Of a stretch of 64,000 nucleotides of DNA, positions 48,147 to 59,615 are shown piece by piece. The notes below the pieces were generated by a model. That model was not told the origin of the DNA and did not search any database. It saw only the letters and a program-made list of their open reading frames with translations. Source of the stretch: Saturnia japonica (taxonomy: Eukaryota; Arthropoda; Insecta; Lepidoptera; Saturniidae); assembly GCA_033032175.1 (NCBI GenBank), contig CM065312.1, positions 3,968,001 to 4,032,000 on the forward strand. The letters are read 5' to 3'. The number at the start of each line of letters is the position of its first letter. Position 1 is the stretch's first letter. The position numbers were made by a program, and so were the translations under genes.

Positions 48147-48985
48147 TTAATTTGAGTGAGAGGCATAGTAAGAGTGTGAAAGGGTACTTACGGAAAACTG
48201 AAGCACTATAGTATAGATTATATCTAATAATATTAAGTGAGCAATTCTTGTACAAATACGTATAATATGTAATTGGTTTCTCGGAAATGGCACCAAAGAT
48301 TTAGATGAAACTTTGTATTTAGATATTGTTTTACATTCCAGTGTTAGATAAAGTAAGTTCAATGGTTTCTCAAAATGCGGGTAAAGCAATTGATAGAAAT
48401 TATTTGAAACTAAATAAGTACATGTATAGAGAAATGAACACATGTGGTAAAGTATCTATCCAAACTACGCTCATATATCGTCAGATGAGTGTAAACGTGA
48501 AAGTACAATGTTGTTATTCCTACAAAGTGAAATGTACTATTTTACGACGTACATTAATAAAACCATTTCCCCTATTTTGTAACAAGATTCATGGGTGCTT
48601 AATGGTTGGGCCACGAAATGTATTATCTATAAGAGACAATACTCACATTTTGTTATAAAATACATTTTCTGTAATAATTTTATAACTATAAATGTATTGG
48701 TATAGGTGATTGTATAGTTCGTTCACGTAAACACTTGTTACTTATATAGCACATTATTACTTTAAAATAAGTTATTTTCGTTTTACCTATAATATTCTTA
48801 TATTATCTGAATAAAAAAATACTACTTTCGAAATATATGGAATAGTTTCAACAAACATCGAATATCCGTAGTGTAAGAAAAGACATGGCGGATCACGTAC
48901 ACATTCAAAGCTTATCAGTCCGATTTTTTATGCAAACAAACAATGTCTGAAAATAGCACACTCCCTTTTTCTTTAAAACGATTTC
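48147..48985. other. Non-coding stretch, no gene supported
   Basis: An ORF at 48326-48658 (plus, 110 codons) and one at 48147-48443 (minus) overlap; neither shows a known domain, GC-rich codon use or splice context. Confidence 0.4.
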
Positions 48986-48989
48986 GGTA

Positions 48990-49120
48990 TGTTACATTTT
49001 TTAACAAAAGAGAAAATTATCCAAATCGGTTCATAGACTAAGAAGTTATGGTTGAACATCCATAAAAAAACATTTGAATTGAGAACCTCTTCCTTTTTTG
49101 AAGTTGGATGATAAAAAAAT
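48990..49120 (+). repeat. Dispersed repeat F, copy 2 (right part)
   Basis: ATCCAAATCGGTTCATAGAC, AGAAGTTATGG, GAATTGAGAACCTCTTCCTT, TTTTGAAGTTGG. The left part, seen at 13930, is missing. Confidence 0.6.
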
Positions 49121-49889
49121 AGATTAAGTTTATCGTAGTAATTTCGATCCTTTGTTTTATTTGGATATATAAGCGAGCCGCATTTGGAGCCAGGACAGTT
49201 CTGTTTTGGACACCCAAGCGATAAAAGGGAGAAATCTACAAGAGGACTATAACCATAGAGTAGTGTAAACAACGAAGACTGTAAGTACGACCACAAGAGG
49301 GAAATTGTTCCATTTTTGTCATGTTGAATAAGAATACGTTATTTTCATGAAAACAATTGCCATTTTATTACCTACTTGTATAACAATATTATAAAGCAAC
49401 TCTCTAGTTTTGTAGCCCGAGTTTTACATATAGTTAAAATCCTGTCTGTCAATACGAGTTTTATTGGTAGAGAGAGCGCGTGGAACGACTACAGTGACAC
49501 TTCTTCTTGTACATTAAACAATTAAATTCGTGTTGTAAAACTGGATTTTTATTAACAAATTTTCTTTGTCATTTAGTAATGTTATTTGACACTAGTGATT
49601 TTTTTTTAAATTAAATAAAATTAACACCGCCCAGTGTCAATATGTTTACGATTGAGCTTCTATTAGTTTACTGAACGGCCGTTTTGAATTTATTGTATTC
49701 CGATTTCGTTAAATTGAATTCCAATAAAGGAACAATATAATATAAACTATACAGCATTGTTTGAATATTTATTGTTAAGAAAATTATTAATGTTTAGGAT
49801 ATCTTTATTAATCTAAACTAATATTATATAATATAAAGATTGTTTGTTTTTATTTAAATGTATTAATCTGGTCAGATTTTTTGTTTTTT
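49121..49889. other. AT-rich non-coding stretch, no gene recognised
   Basis: Nothing coding or clearly repeated was identified. Confidence 0.45.
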
Positions 49890-50070
49890 TTTATAGCCTA
49901 TTTAATGATAAAGGAATCGGGTTAGCTGTATAACTTTAACTCTTAGGGGCAGATCAGTTATCCTAAACGTCCTCGAGCTATTTGGCAAGCTAATACTAGA
50001 GATGAGAACAATGATAGGCCACACGGCTACGTTGATATCGACGGCCGTTGGGCACAGCAAGTATTTTATA
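49890..50070 (+). repeat. Dispersed repeat I relic, copy 3 (degraded)
   Basis: TATAGCCTATTTAATGATAA, GGGGCAGATCAGTTATC, GAACAATGATAGGCCACACG follow the order at 3860-4015 with many changes. Confidence 0.4.
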
Positions 50071-50078
50071 TTTAAATA

Positions 50079-50585
50079 CTAGCTATGCCTGCGGCTTCAC
50101 TCACGTGGACTACTGAATGCCCGCGCGAATCTTGAGCCCCCGCTCCCGGCTATTTGAAAGACAAAAATGCTTATTGTGAGTGTTCCTTAGGCGTATACAC
50201 TTGCTGACTTTTTTTGTAGGTATTTTTAATGTCTACAATTATTTAGTACATTAATTTGCTATATCTCTTATGGTTTACTCAGCATAAGCTTTTTAAGGGC
50301 CCGAATTGATTCACAATGACCAGCTTTTTTTTTATTTGTGCGGAACCCTAATTATTTTTCTATATTAAAAGTACCCTAAGTTACTCCCTATAAAATCAGC
50401 TATCTACCAGTGAAAGTCCCCTCAAAATCGTTCCAACCGTTTCGGTGATTTCCCGGAACAGACAGGCAAAAGTATTAAAAATGGGTGTTTTCTTATAGGT
50501 ATCATATATACTTTCATATGCATTTAGTAAAAAACTGTTATATTGATATTACAAACAGACACTTCAATTTTATTAATTGTATAGA
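50079..50585 (-). mobile_element. Complete non-autonomous Helitron (family Hel-A, copy 4)
   Basis: On the minus strand it starts TC after A at 50585 (ATCTATACAATTAATAAAAT) and ends GCCGCAGGCATAGCTAG before T at 50079. Length 507 against 518 for the 128-645 copy, and collinear with it throughout. The GC-rich hairpin is slightly eroded. SINE-B starts within a few bases of its 5' end. Confidence 0.85.
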
Positions 50586-50587
50586 TA

Positions 50588-50848
50588 ACATAACATACCA
50601 TCAAGCCTCTATCCCCGAAGGGTTAGGCAGACGTGTACTAATGTACACCCATAGTTTGCTGGGTATGTTTTTAGATCCCATGTAATAAGGAGCTAGCCAG
50701 TTGCCATTACTCAAGCACAAAGCTAAACTCCGAACTGATACTGAGAATTTCATATAAAAACCCATTAACACTTTGCTCGACTTGGGAATCGAACCCAGGA
50801 CCTAAAGCAAAGCAGTCGCGCTTATGACCACTAGGCTAATGGGGCAGT
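50588..50848 (-). mobile_element. tRNA-derived SINE-B (HaSE-like)
   Basis: The minus strand begins GCCCCATTAGCCTAGTGGTC (box A) and CCTGGGTTCGATTCCCAAG (box B), then AGTATCAGTTCGGAGTTTAG, CTATTGCC-like text, CTTATTACATGGGATC, GGGTGTACATTAGTACACG, TGCCTAACCCTTCGGGGAT and a tail of TATGTTATG units. This order and the CCTTCGGGGATA end are, from memory, those of a SINE group widespread in Lepidoptera. The head is nearly intact and only the missing acceptor stem rules out a tRNA gene. Confidence 0.8.
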
Positions 50849-51299
50849 TTACATGAGACACGCTTTCACTAATAGGCTATTTTGATATATCTTTCAATAT
50901 GTCTCCCAAAAAACAACACATTAACTTAGCTTTCAAAAAGCAAAGAGGGTCTGTCCCACAGATCAGTAAAATAAGATAATTATTTTTTCTTTCTTGAATC
51001 GTATCTAAAGCGTATCTAAGGGCACCGCGCCGGCGACAGAACTTTGTTCCAATTCATTACTGTAATGATAAAAACACTCATTGATAAATAGTATGGTACG
51101 AAGCAGTTAACCGACAACGTTTAATACAAAGCTGGACACATAAAACTCTAGAGATAAGATCGTTGTTGACTATTTAAGTATTACTTTATTTTTATTTTTT
51201 TTTTACTAAGTAAACTATCAATGTATATGAAAAAAGAATAAAATGTTAAAGTGGAATTTGTATACAATTAAAAATGCACAAATAAAACACAAACTTCTA

Positions 51300-51785
51300 T
51301 GATCCTGAGGTATTCCCTGGTGTATCTTCGAAGTCGAGGGTTTCAATGCGAATGAAATTAAAATAGGTCCACCCTTAAGGTATCCCCTTTCCAATAAAAA
51401 AAAATCGGTTGTCTATAAAGTCGGTTTACTGACGATAGTTGAACGTGACAACGTCATAAGAAAATACTGATGGAATGGTATCATTTTAATGCAATGCAAG
51501 ACAGATGTCGAACGCTGCCAAATGCGGAGGACGATTGTGCCTCTTTGTCGCTCGTTCCGCGCTCTCGCTTGCACTTCAAGCCTTAAATGGAACGCCTCAG
51601 AGCGAGGTAACGCCACATGAGTCATGTTTTTCGTGCGTGCATCCGGCAACATCTAATTATAAGACGTTGTTACGTCAAAAAAATAACCTAAATCGGTTCA
51701 TAATCATAGAAGTTATGCCTAAACAGTTAACAACCCATTAAAAAAAAATACTATAGAATTCAGAACCACCTCTTTTTTTTAAGTT
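51300..51785 (+). repeat. Dispersed repeat F, copy 3, split by an insertion
   Basis: The left part (TTCCCTGGTGTATCTTCGAA, GAATGAAATTAAAATAGG, TATCCCCTTTCCAATAAA) ends near 51410. The right part resumes near 51680 (CTAAATCGGTTCATAATCAT, AGAAGTTATGCC, CACCTCTTTTTTTTAAGTTG). Confidence 0.65.
51410..51679. mobile_element. Terminal-inverted-repeat element nested in repeat F
   Basis: GAACGTGACAACGTC (51441-51455) is mirrored by GACGTTGTTACGTC (51663-51676). Upstream of the left arm is TATAAAGTCGGTTTACTGAC; the matching outer part on the right is lost. The interior is GC-rich (GTCGCTCGTTCCGCGCTCTC). Two ORFs on opposite strands are not supported. Probably a non-autonomous DNA transposon. Confidence 0.6.
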
Positions 51786-52409
51786 GTTTCAGAATAGATA
51801 ATAACTGAAAATTTCTTATCTTTCAAATGAAAAAGAACTCTAGATTATTGGAAAACAGTCTGAAAAATCAGAAGCGTTTCAAATAAACCGTTTGTTGTCA
51901 AATTAAACGTCATGTAGCGCTGTAACACACCGTCCGTGGAGCAATATCCTGCGTTCACATGTTGTTTTGCACCGTTGTATTGTTTCATTATTAACAGCAG
52001 AGTCAATTCGAACGAAAGTAAAAATTACGGTTATTGAAAGTGAAACTTTCGTTATAATACATGAAACATTAAAAACCTTACTGAGGGCTTACAGACATTT
52101 TGAAAAATAAAAAGCATTGCCCTTTTGCACACACGTTTGTAAAATGTATTTAAATATAATATAATATAATATTTGTCCACATTATATAAAAATATCAAAA
52201 TCATTCGATGGGAAACGACTGCGTTTAAAAATGAAATCCTGTGATTCGTCACGAAAGAACAATGCTATGTTTGAAAATAATTTTGCCAGTATTTTACTAC
52301 ATTGCAATATTTGGAAATATATTTAATTTTTTAAGAACTTTTTAGGAGAGTTGTTGTTATTTTCAAGTCTACAACTATTTTTTATCGAAGATTTTCATGT
52401 GTCATTTTC

Positions 52410-52570
52410 ATGGAATGTCTTGTAGTTAGTTACAAGGTATATAACAATGGTCCCAAGATTGACCCTCGCGGTACGCCTCACGTAATAGTTATTCAGTTAT
52501 GTGAGCGGTTTCACAGATATGATTGGACATATCTAACCAAACTTACATAGTATTCGCACAAGTTTAATCT
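52410..52570 (-). pseudogene. Highly degraded LINE reverse transcriptase motif
   Basis: On the minus strand around 52485-52442 the sequence reads GVPRGSILGPLLYT, the conserved RT block GVPQGSILGPLLF. Flanking codons contain stops (SHN*ITIT* before, TL* after). No YADD or other block was found nearby, so this is an ancient remnant. Confidence 0.55.
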
Positions 52571-54395
52571 GGTCCACTCGGTGCAAACAGAATTAAATGC
52601 TTATATCTATAAGATCTATCAACTTATCAGATTCGCCGCGCTGTAGACACGACTATGCCAAAGAGTCATCGAGGTCATTATATACGGACAGACATCTCAT
52701 CACGGGCTCATCGCCCGAATGCCATAACGTCAGAGATTAACTTAATGGAGCCCATGCACCCTACATTCGTATCATCTCTTTTTGTGGGTCACATAGACTT
52801 TACAAGCTCTCTGATGTGCATATTAAATTTGTCATAGATTAAATTAATAATTGAATGCCAAAGAAAGGTTGATTAACTGCCATAGCTTAAGATTTTAACC
52901 TAATTGAAATAGGTCTGTTCTATGCATATTATGTAAAAGTAATTAAAAGTTAATATCAGGATAATAACGATACAATTATAATACTAGAAGTAACATCTTG
53001 TTTTCTAATAATTTTTTTCTTTAATATGCAACAAACAATAATAGTGATGATGCAAATTTTGCTTCCAATGACCTTAAAATTGTGGTATAGTAAAGAGATA
53101 TCTCATGTTAATTACTTTGCACAAACATTTTACCCTATTTAAGTTTTGGAAGAAATAAGATTAGACGAAGTGTCCATTTACTACAGTTTAACAATTTGTA
53201 AATACAATTCCTACAGCTTCAACTTTTTTCTACCATCGACACATCATTTCAAATCAAAATTCTATCCGACATCATTTTTATTTTATAAATATGATTGCAC
53301 ATAAAATACTTTGCAATTCAGTTTTTGAGGTACAAGTATCTAGACAACGGGAATCTCTAGAACTATTCCCATCATAGACTTTGTATCGTATTTAACCTAA
53401 ATTTGTCAGCATTACAATAATCTCATTCTGTTAAAAAGTATAATGTGTTATCACGCATTAGTCCAGCACTGACATCTTATAACTATTTGGACATATGGAA
53501 TATTAAAAACCATCGTTTAGATTAGATCAGAGCAGATGTTGGTAGTTTAGTACTTTGATATGCTTCTACTCGTATATATATCGTTGGCTAGATGTCAGAT
53601 GAACTTGTGATCACTGTATTCGTATGTTGTAGGCAAAATATAACCGTCTGCTTATACATAATCTTTGTCTCGCTTGCTTTCTTCATAATATTTTGACAAG
53701 TAAATTTGTGCGGGCGCGGGTGGCGTCGTACGCTTTCTCGACGGATGACTGACAGCTGTGTATCAATGGACCAGCTGTCGCTTTCGCCAATTGATGCGTT
53801 GACAATTACCCATGTGACTTCGCCGCGGCTCAAGATAACGAGGTAACAAGCTTTGGCAATTAACGGGCCCATGTGAAAAGTGAACTGTTGTTTCTTGGGA
53901 AATATATACGGGGTCTTTTATGTTATTTATTTAACTACATTAACTTTTAAATGATCATTGCAACCTACAACTATTGAGCAAGCACATAGTTGTAACTGAT
54001 AAAAGTCCAGCCATGACTACCCATGAGTGTTGAGTTTGAATGGGTCATGTACAAATGTGTGTTACCAGCCACATAATTCTAGAATGGAACACAGAAGGCA
54101 TTGTTGTGTGCTATAATAACTGGTATGGCAGATTAGGACCACAGTTGATCATCGCAAAATTTCAACTGCTCTTTAAATAATAATAAAATATTAAGAAACT
54201 TGATTAAATATGAAATAAGCTTGATAATATTTGAATCCTACTCAATGATCAAATCAAATCACACACTCACTTTTTAACATTTCTTTCTCTCTTGCATATG
54301 ATACTCCAAACGTTAAAAGCTCTTTTGTATTTACATTTTGTTATACTTTTGGGCGCTATTGGCGGCGACACAGTTCTTCTAATGAAACTAATACT
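52571..54395. other. Non-coding stretch, no gene supported
   Basis: Mostly AT-rich. 53695-53875 is a distinct GC-rich block with a 94-codon minus ORF (53588-53872) that has no domain or signal. It contains GACAGCTG (53751) and CAGCTGTC (53772) as an inverted pair. Confidence 0.4.
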
Positions 54396-54399
54396 ATGC

Positions 54400-54700
54400 T
54401 TTTTTAAAGTGAAAATTTATTCAGCGCCGTTATGATTTGAAACTCGATGAAACGAAAAAGCGACACAATAGAGAGACAAACATACATCTACATATTGGAC
54501 TTTGCCTGAGAGAGAATGAGATAGAATACATTATACAAAGTCAATGCAAGTCTGATTTCCATGACTATGATCGTTGTCGAATTGGCCTAGCGGTGTGATA
54601 ACCAGACTTGTACGCACTGTTTTATGTACAAGTACACAGTACGAGTGATCGATAGTTTGAGTCCCGCTTATTTAGAGTTTTTGAAAAGAGATTTTAAGAA
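54400..54700 (+). mobile_element. tRNA-derived SINE-D with upstream unit, copy 3 (most complete)
   Basis: Upstream unit: AAGTGAAAATTTATTCAGCG, TGATTTGAAACTCGATGAAA, GAGACAAACATACATC. tRNA-like part: TTGGCCTAGCGGTGTGATAA (box A), CCAGACTTGTACGCACTG, and TAGTTTGAGTCCCGC (box B). Ends GTTTTTGAAAAGAGATTTTA. Confidence 0.7.
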
Positions 54701-56800
54701 TATATTTTAAGTTTTCTAAAGGTTTTACTTCTACATCAATGTTTTTTTTTTTAATTCTAGATGTAACTTGTTAATGGTTCCAATAAAAACATATTAATAA
54801 TATTATTTACATTTGAGGGATTATTTTCCCGCTGATTCCAACATGAAAGCAAATATCTTTTAAAGTACGAAGAAAAGAGGAAATTGAACGAAGAGAAACG
54901 CCCCAGGGGATTCGGGCGTAAGATTGATGGCAGTGATGGGTAGAGAATAGCCTCTTTCGAGTTCTCGAGATAACAGGCTGCAGTAACATCGGTGAAGTAA
55001 AAATATAGGTTCATTTGTAAAGGTTGGTTTTATGTGAAATTAAGAAATAAAGAATTCTTCTCGTCATTAATTTTGTTATTTATCTGTTTTTAATACGATA
55101 TTTTTTTGTTTTCAAATAATATAATAGTCCTGTTATGAGAAAATGTGGGCGGTATTTAATTTATACATGTATTTCGTGTTTTTTTACCCTGGATAGTGAA
55201 ACTAGAATAAATTATTTTCAACAAATTTGCTCAAAAAATGCATTTCTCGAAAGTTTAAAAATTACGCAAAATACACCCCATTGTATAGCGGCGTGCGTAT
55301 CCTTTAAGGATTTTTTAATTTCAATCTCCGTAAAAATATATAATAAGTATTGATTCCTAAAGGAGTTTCCATTATGACAATAAAATAACTGAATGATCGC
55401 ACCTGCTTGAATGCGCTTTTGATTAATACATTCGTCTCACTTTAATACTAAAGAGAAAATGAGACGAAAGATGTAGTTCTAATTTTCACCACGTACACGT
55501 GAAGTCATTTGCAAATGTGCGCCATTTTCACATTAGAAACGTCTAAGATTGTTGCGACTTTCAGACAGATATTTAATGAAAATAATAATACGAGTTCAAG
55601 CGTGAAAAATGTTGTACTGTTTTCTCGGGCTTACATTCGTCTACTGGTTTGTAAAAACCGACTTACCGCAGTAGTATCATAAGTAACTATTACACAAAAA
55701 AACCTATATCTTTCAATGGCAAGTCAAATTAGTTATTATAAGAACTACTATGTAGCTCTCTAAAATTACTAAATTTATATAGAAACGACCAGAAAATTTA
55801 CATGGCTTACTAGTGAATAATTATAACTTTTCACTCAATTATGTGAGGTTCTTAATGGATTAAACCATAATGTTGGCGTATAAAGGCTGTCTGAAAAGTT
55901 TGTAGCACGCCTACATTGTCTTGTATATTAAGTTTTGAACTGAAGCTGGCTTCGGAGAGTATTATGATACCTACATATTATAAACCTCAAGTCAGAAGCA
56001 TAACGGTGTAAGCCAGAACAATATTCCTAATTTACGCTGTCACACTTCTAAGGTAAACTAAATCTTAATATTATATCACATTATGTATACTTTTCTAATA
56101 ATAATACCAGAAACAATAAAAACCTTGTTTTACACGTGAGGTATCAATTTCTAAGCAATAATCAAGCATAAGTAATGTTATCTAAGTTGGAGAATCTTCA
56201 AAGGCCGTGTCCAAAGGCACAGATTCGATAGATTTGCGTAGTAGTAGGGGGCACGACAATCCGGGAGCTGACAACTTTTGGAAAATTGTTTTAAACATTT
56301 TATATGTTGAAAATAATAACTATGAATATTTTTTTTTATTAATACATCATAAAAAGTGTTTTAAAAATAATTTTTTAATTTAAATAAATAAAACGCACAA
56401 AAACGCGCCTTTATGGTCCCGTGACGTCATCATTCTTTTTATATGTCATTTTGTATTATAACAGTGACAAATATGACAACTTACGCAAGAGTCTAACGTT
56501 CATATTTCCTTGAATGTTCACATTTTCTAATCGGCGTTTTAAAACATGATGAGTCATAGACAAAAAACAAAGGGAAAATGAAATAAATAAACAATTAGTT
56601 TTTCTAGGTTTTTTTTTTGTTTTAGGTATTTTATCTATAGACAATAATACTCAATAATTTACTTTAATTTTTAAACATACAGTCAACTCGCCAGTAACAG
56701 TAACAACTCCCGCCATTATGGGCACGTTTAGACGTGATGCATTCCGGGAACAAATAGATGTATATACTGTAATAGAGCAGGGTAGTAGGTTTTTTTTTCG
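54701..56800. other. AT-rich non-coding stretch, no gene recognised
   Basis: Short ORFs (for example 54757-55014 minus, 55135-55353 plus) show no domain. Confidence 0.45.
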
Positions 56801-56877
56801 TTCTGACCTTACTGTTAACCTGAGGGGCCCTAACCAAAAACCGAGCCGCTGATGGCTTTTACAGCTTTACCAAGGCA
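56801..56877 (-). repeat. Dispersed repeat G, copy 3 (diverged)
   Basis: The minus strand reads GGTAAAGCTGTAAAAGCCAT, CAGCGGCTCGGTTTTTGG, TAGGGCCCCTCAGGTTAACA, clearly related to 6327-6409 and 48064-48146. Confidence 0.65.
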
Positions 56878-56989
56878 GGGTAGTAGGGATTTGTACCATG
56901 TATATTATGGTGATAAACCCGACACGGTATCTCTTTTTGTTTATCGCATTTCATTGTAATCCAGCTTCCGAGACTATTGTAAGCTGCTA

Positions 56990-57080
56990 TGACAGTGACG
57001 AAGGTCGATGGATTGTCATCTTTAGGTGGTCACCGTTGTTTTTGCTTACCAACAGGTACAGTGAAACCACTTTGAAAAAA
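56990..57080 (+). repeat. LINE 3'-end relic, related to 27300-27385
   Basis: GGTCGATGGATTGTCATC, GGTGGTCACCGTTGTTTTTG, GCTTACCAACAGGTACAGTG. Confidence 0.45.
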
Positions 57081-58331
57081 ATCTTACAATAACCGTGAGC
57101 TACTAGAGGAAAACATTACGAAGAAATAATAGCATGTTGACGAGACATCAACATCAAGTGAGACTGTGGTCAGTATCTGTAATAGTACATTGTGTCTTGA
57201 GGGCGGTAAATAAGGAATTATGAATGAGAGTCTATTAGAAGCCTGAAGTCGAACACTGAGATGTGAAAAAAATATTTTCCATCACATTTGAGAGTAAATA
57301 AATAAAATAATGTCAAAAAAATTAATATTACTTCACAATACTAGTCAACAATTACAAAATTTGTTAAGAGCGGGGTTTTTTATATGCGGTTGGCGGGCTA
57401 GTGTTCCATAGATAATCAGCGTTCAGAATCGTATAAGGCGCAAAGACGCATACAGCCAAATGCTTTGTAAAAAAAATGGCATCAATTACAAAAGCCATTA
57501 CGCCCTCGGGCATTAGCGCAAAAAGGCCCCTGGGTTTTATTTATGGGTTACACCCAAGATAGCCTGCATATTATGACACTGTTTATTAAATACAATTGTG
57601 ATGAAAAATAATTAAGAGCATAAATTGTACCTTTAGAAAAATGATTCAACCTTTGAACTATAGTGTAATGTGGCGATTAAATACGTCTCAATGAAATCTC
57701 TAGTCAAATCTACCACATCTGAATCATTCGATGTAAATAGAATTAACGAAAAACCTTCATAGACTGCACAGTATATCCACCGCGCTAATTCCCAGGCAAC
57801 CGGCAACTTACATGAGGATGTCGGTTGCCTTATTAAGTGAAAACGTATCGGCATGCGATAGCCGGTGGAAATCGTATTTAGAATTATTGTCAACTTATAC
57901 CACGGTATGTACGGACGAAGCCAATTTCTACAATTAAATTAAAATGCGAACGATGGTTTATATACCATTCATTTTTTGTATGTGTTGGTTAAATTGTTTC
58001 TTTTTTTTTTTTTTGTTTAAGTATAAATTGAAACGTTTTTTTTCTTCTGTAAAAGTCAATATAAAGAGTTTATTAATTGATGAAGTTATTATACTTTTGT
58101 TTAAGTGTGTTATAAAAAAATTATGAGAGTTTTTTTTTACAATACGCCCACCCTCCCCTCTCGCACATTGTAACAGAAAGTCTAAGAACACCATGAAGTT
58201 GCTTGCAGTCGCTTGATAGTTACACTCTATTGCTATAATATACGTCGCATTAGTAGTTGTAACTTCGAATGTGACTATTCAAAAAAATATAACTTCTAAC
58301 ACGCGTGTACATAAATACACAAGCTTTGAAG
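57081..58331. other. Non-coding stretch with a possible conserved block
   Basis: 57430-57590 (AATTACAAAAGCCATTACGC, CCTGGGTTTTATTTATGGG) and the hairpin at 57794-57840 stand out; neither matches a repeat in the window. Confidence 0.4.
57794..57840. repeat. Hairpin-forming inverted repeat
   Basis: AGGCAACCG (57794-57802) and CGGTTGCCT (57832-57840) are perfect complements; inside, ACAT-GAGG-ATGT forms the tip. A 7-base asymmetric bulge separates the stems. Confidence 0.6.
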
Positions 58332-58650
58332 AAATGATGGCTCAATTGGTAGCGTGTTCGAGACTCCACGTCGATCGACGTGTGTTCCAACCCCTGCAAT
58401 GAACCTGAGCTTTTAGTGAAGAAAACATCGTTATGAAACCATGGCATGGTTGTAGGGCTTTTTCAAATGTCCGCATGGCTAGCTACCACCCTCAAGTAAA
58501 AAATCTGTCGCCATGCATCAATAGGTGCGTTCCGGCAGCTGCACTTGAGAGCCAGTCTTCCACTAGATTTACCGTGCTACCATCTTAAGCCACATCGTCA
58601 CTTAAGATCAGCTGAGATTGTGGCTACAACGCTAAACTAATAACAATAAA
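58332..58650 (+). mobile_element. SINE-A, copy 7 (full length)
   Basis: The reference copy for the family here: box A-like ATGGCTCAATTGGTAGCGTG, box B-like GTTCCAACCCCTGCAATGA, body GGCTAGCTACCACCCTCAAG, CCGGCAGCTGCACTTGAGAG, GTGCTACCATCTTAAGCCAC, and an end GTGGCTACAACGCTAAAC followed by an A-rich tail. About 310 bases. Confidence 0.85.
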
Positions 58651-59504
58651 AAAAACACGCATCCAGTTTTTATTATAAAAATATCTGTACGTAATTTTTT
58701 TTTTATATTCTGAATATAATATCACCTATAAAAAGATCATAAAACTTGGAGTCGTTCTTTGAGAAAATGCTCCATTCTTTGTAAACGTCTATTTAAACTT
58801 TTATTACAGAAGAAAAAAGACATTAAAATCACATCGGGATATACTTAATTTCAAGTAATTTAAGTTTTTTTTTACATTTAAACTGGCTTTAAAAACATCC
58901 GTCAGATTAAGATAAAAGTTCAAATAAGTAAGAAGTTCTTGTAAAGAGAAACGGTTCTAATAAGAAACATGAAAGGAACTACTATTTCTTTAAAAGAGAT
59001 CAATGGTTTTTACGAAAAAGGACTTGATTTTAGGGTCTTTATATCGTTATTAATTTGAATGTCTAGTTCTAGCATCTTTTATTTCGATCGTATATTATAA
59101 CGCACACAAAACAATAAAAGCTAAAAAAAATCTCCTTTTATATTAACTATGTTGAACAATATAATATTTTAACTGACTTCAAAACAAGAGGGAGGTTACT
59201 TTAGACAGCCTTTATTCAGCCATAAAGCCATTCTTTTCCTTCCTTGTTCATTTCTTGTTTAATAATTAGAATATAATTTAGTATGAACTTTAATATGTAA
59301 TCATTATAAATTTAGTAGTTATTCTTATATATGTATATATGTTTTTAAATGTCAGGCAGGCCTATTATCTAAGCGATTGCATTGTTTTTTTTTTTAAGTG
59401 GAAGTGATAACATATAATTTTACCTTTTTGTAATTGTTATGTTGCCAAGCTGAATATATAAAATAAAATAAAAAAATTAAAAGTTTTTAGGAACCAATTT
59501 AGAT
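58651..59504. other. AT-rich non-coding stretch, no gene recognised
   Basis: Nothing was identified. Confidence 0.5.
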
Positions 59505-59615
59505 GATTGGTTTTTCTTTGGAAAGGGGTTACCTACCTCAAGGATGGTCCCATTTTAATTTCATTGGCATTGGACATTCGACTTCGAAGATACACCACGA
59601 AACTCCTTAAAATCA
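59505..59615 (-). repeat. Dispersed repeat F, copy 4 (left part)
   Basis: The minus strand reads GTTTCGTGGTGTATCTTCGA, CCAATGCCAATGAAATTAAA, ATGGGACCATCCTTGAGGTA. Confidence 0.6.

Noticed and set aside
48326..48658. 110-codon ORF on the plus strand as a possible small gene
   Set aside because: No domain, no signal peptide, AT-driven composition, and an overlapping minus-strand ORF. Lengths of this order occur by chance in 64 kb.
50775..50848. Apparent tRNA gene on the minus strand (box A, box B and cloverleaf-like spacing)
   Set aside because: There is no complementary acceptor stem, and the sequence continues into the SINE-B body and tail. It is the tRNA-derived head of a SINE. The same applies to 44358 and 54590.
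55868..55910. GGCTGTCTGAAAAGTTTGTAG as a mariner-like terminal repeat
   Set aside because: No partner inverted repeat, TA duplication or transposase sequence was found nearby.
57944..58126. Phenylalanine-rich ORF resembling a membrane peptide
   Set aside because: It is translation of T-rich low-complexity DNA, with a mirrored ORF on the other strand.
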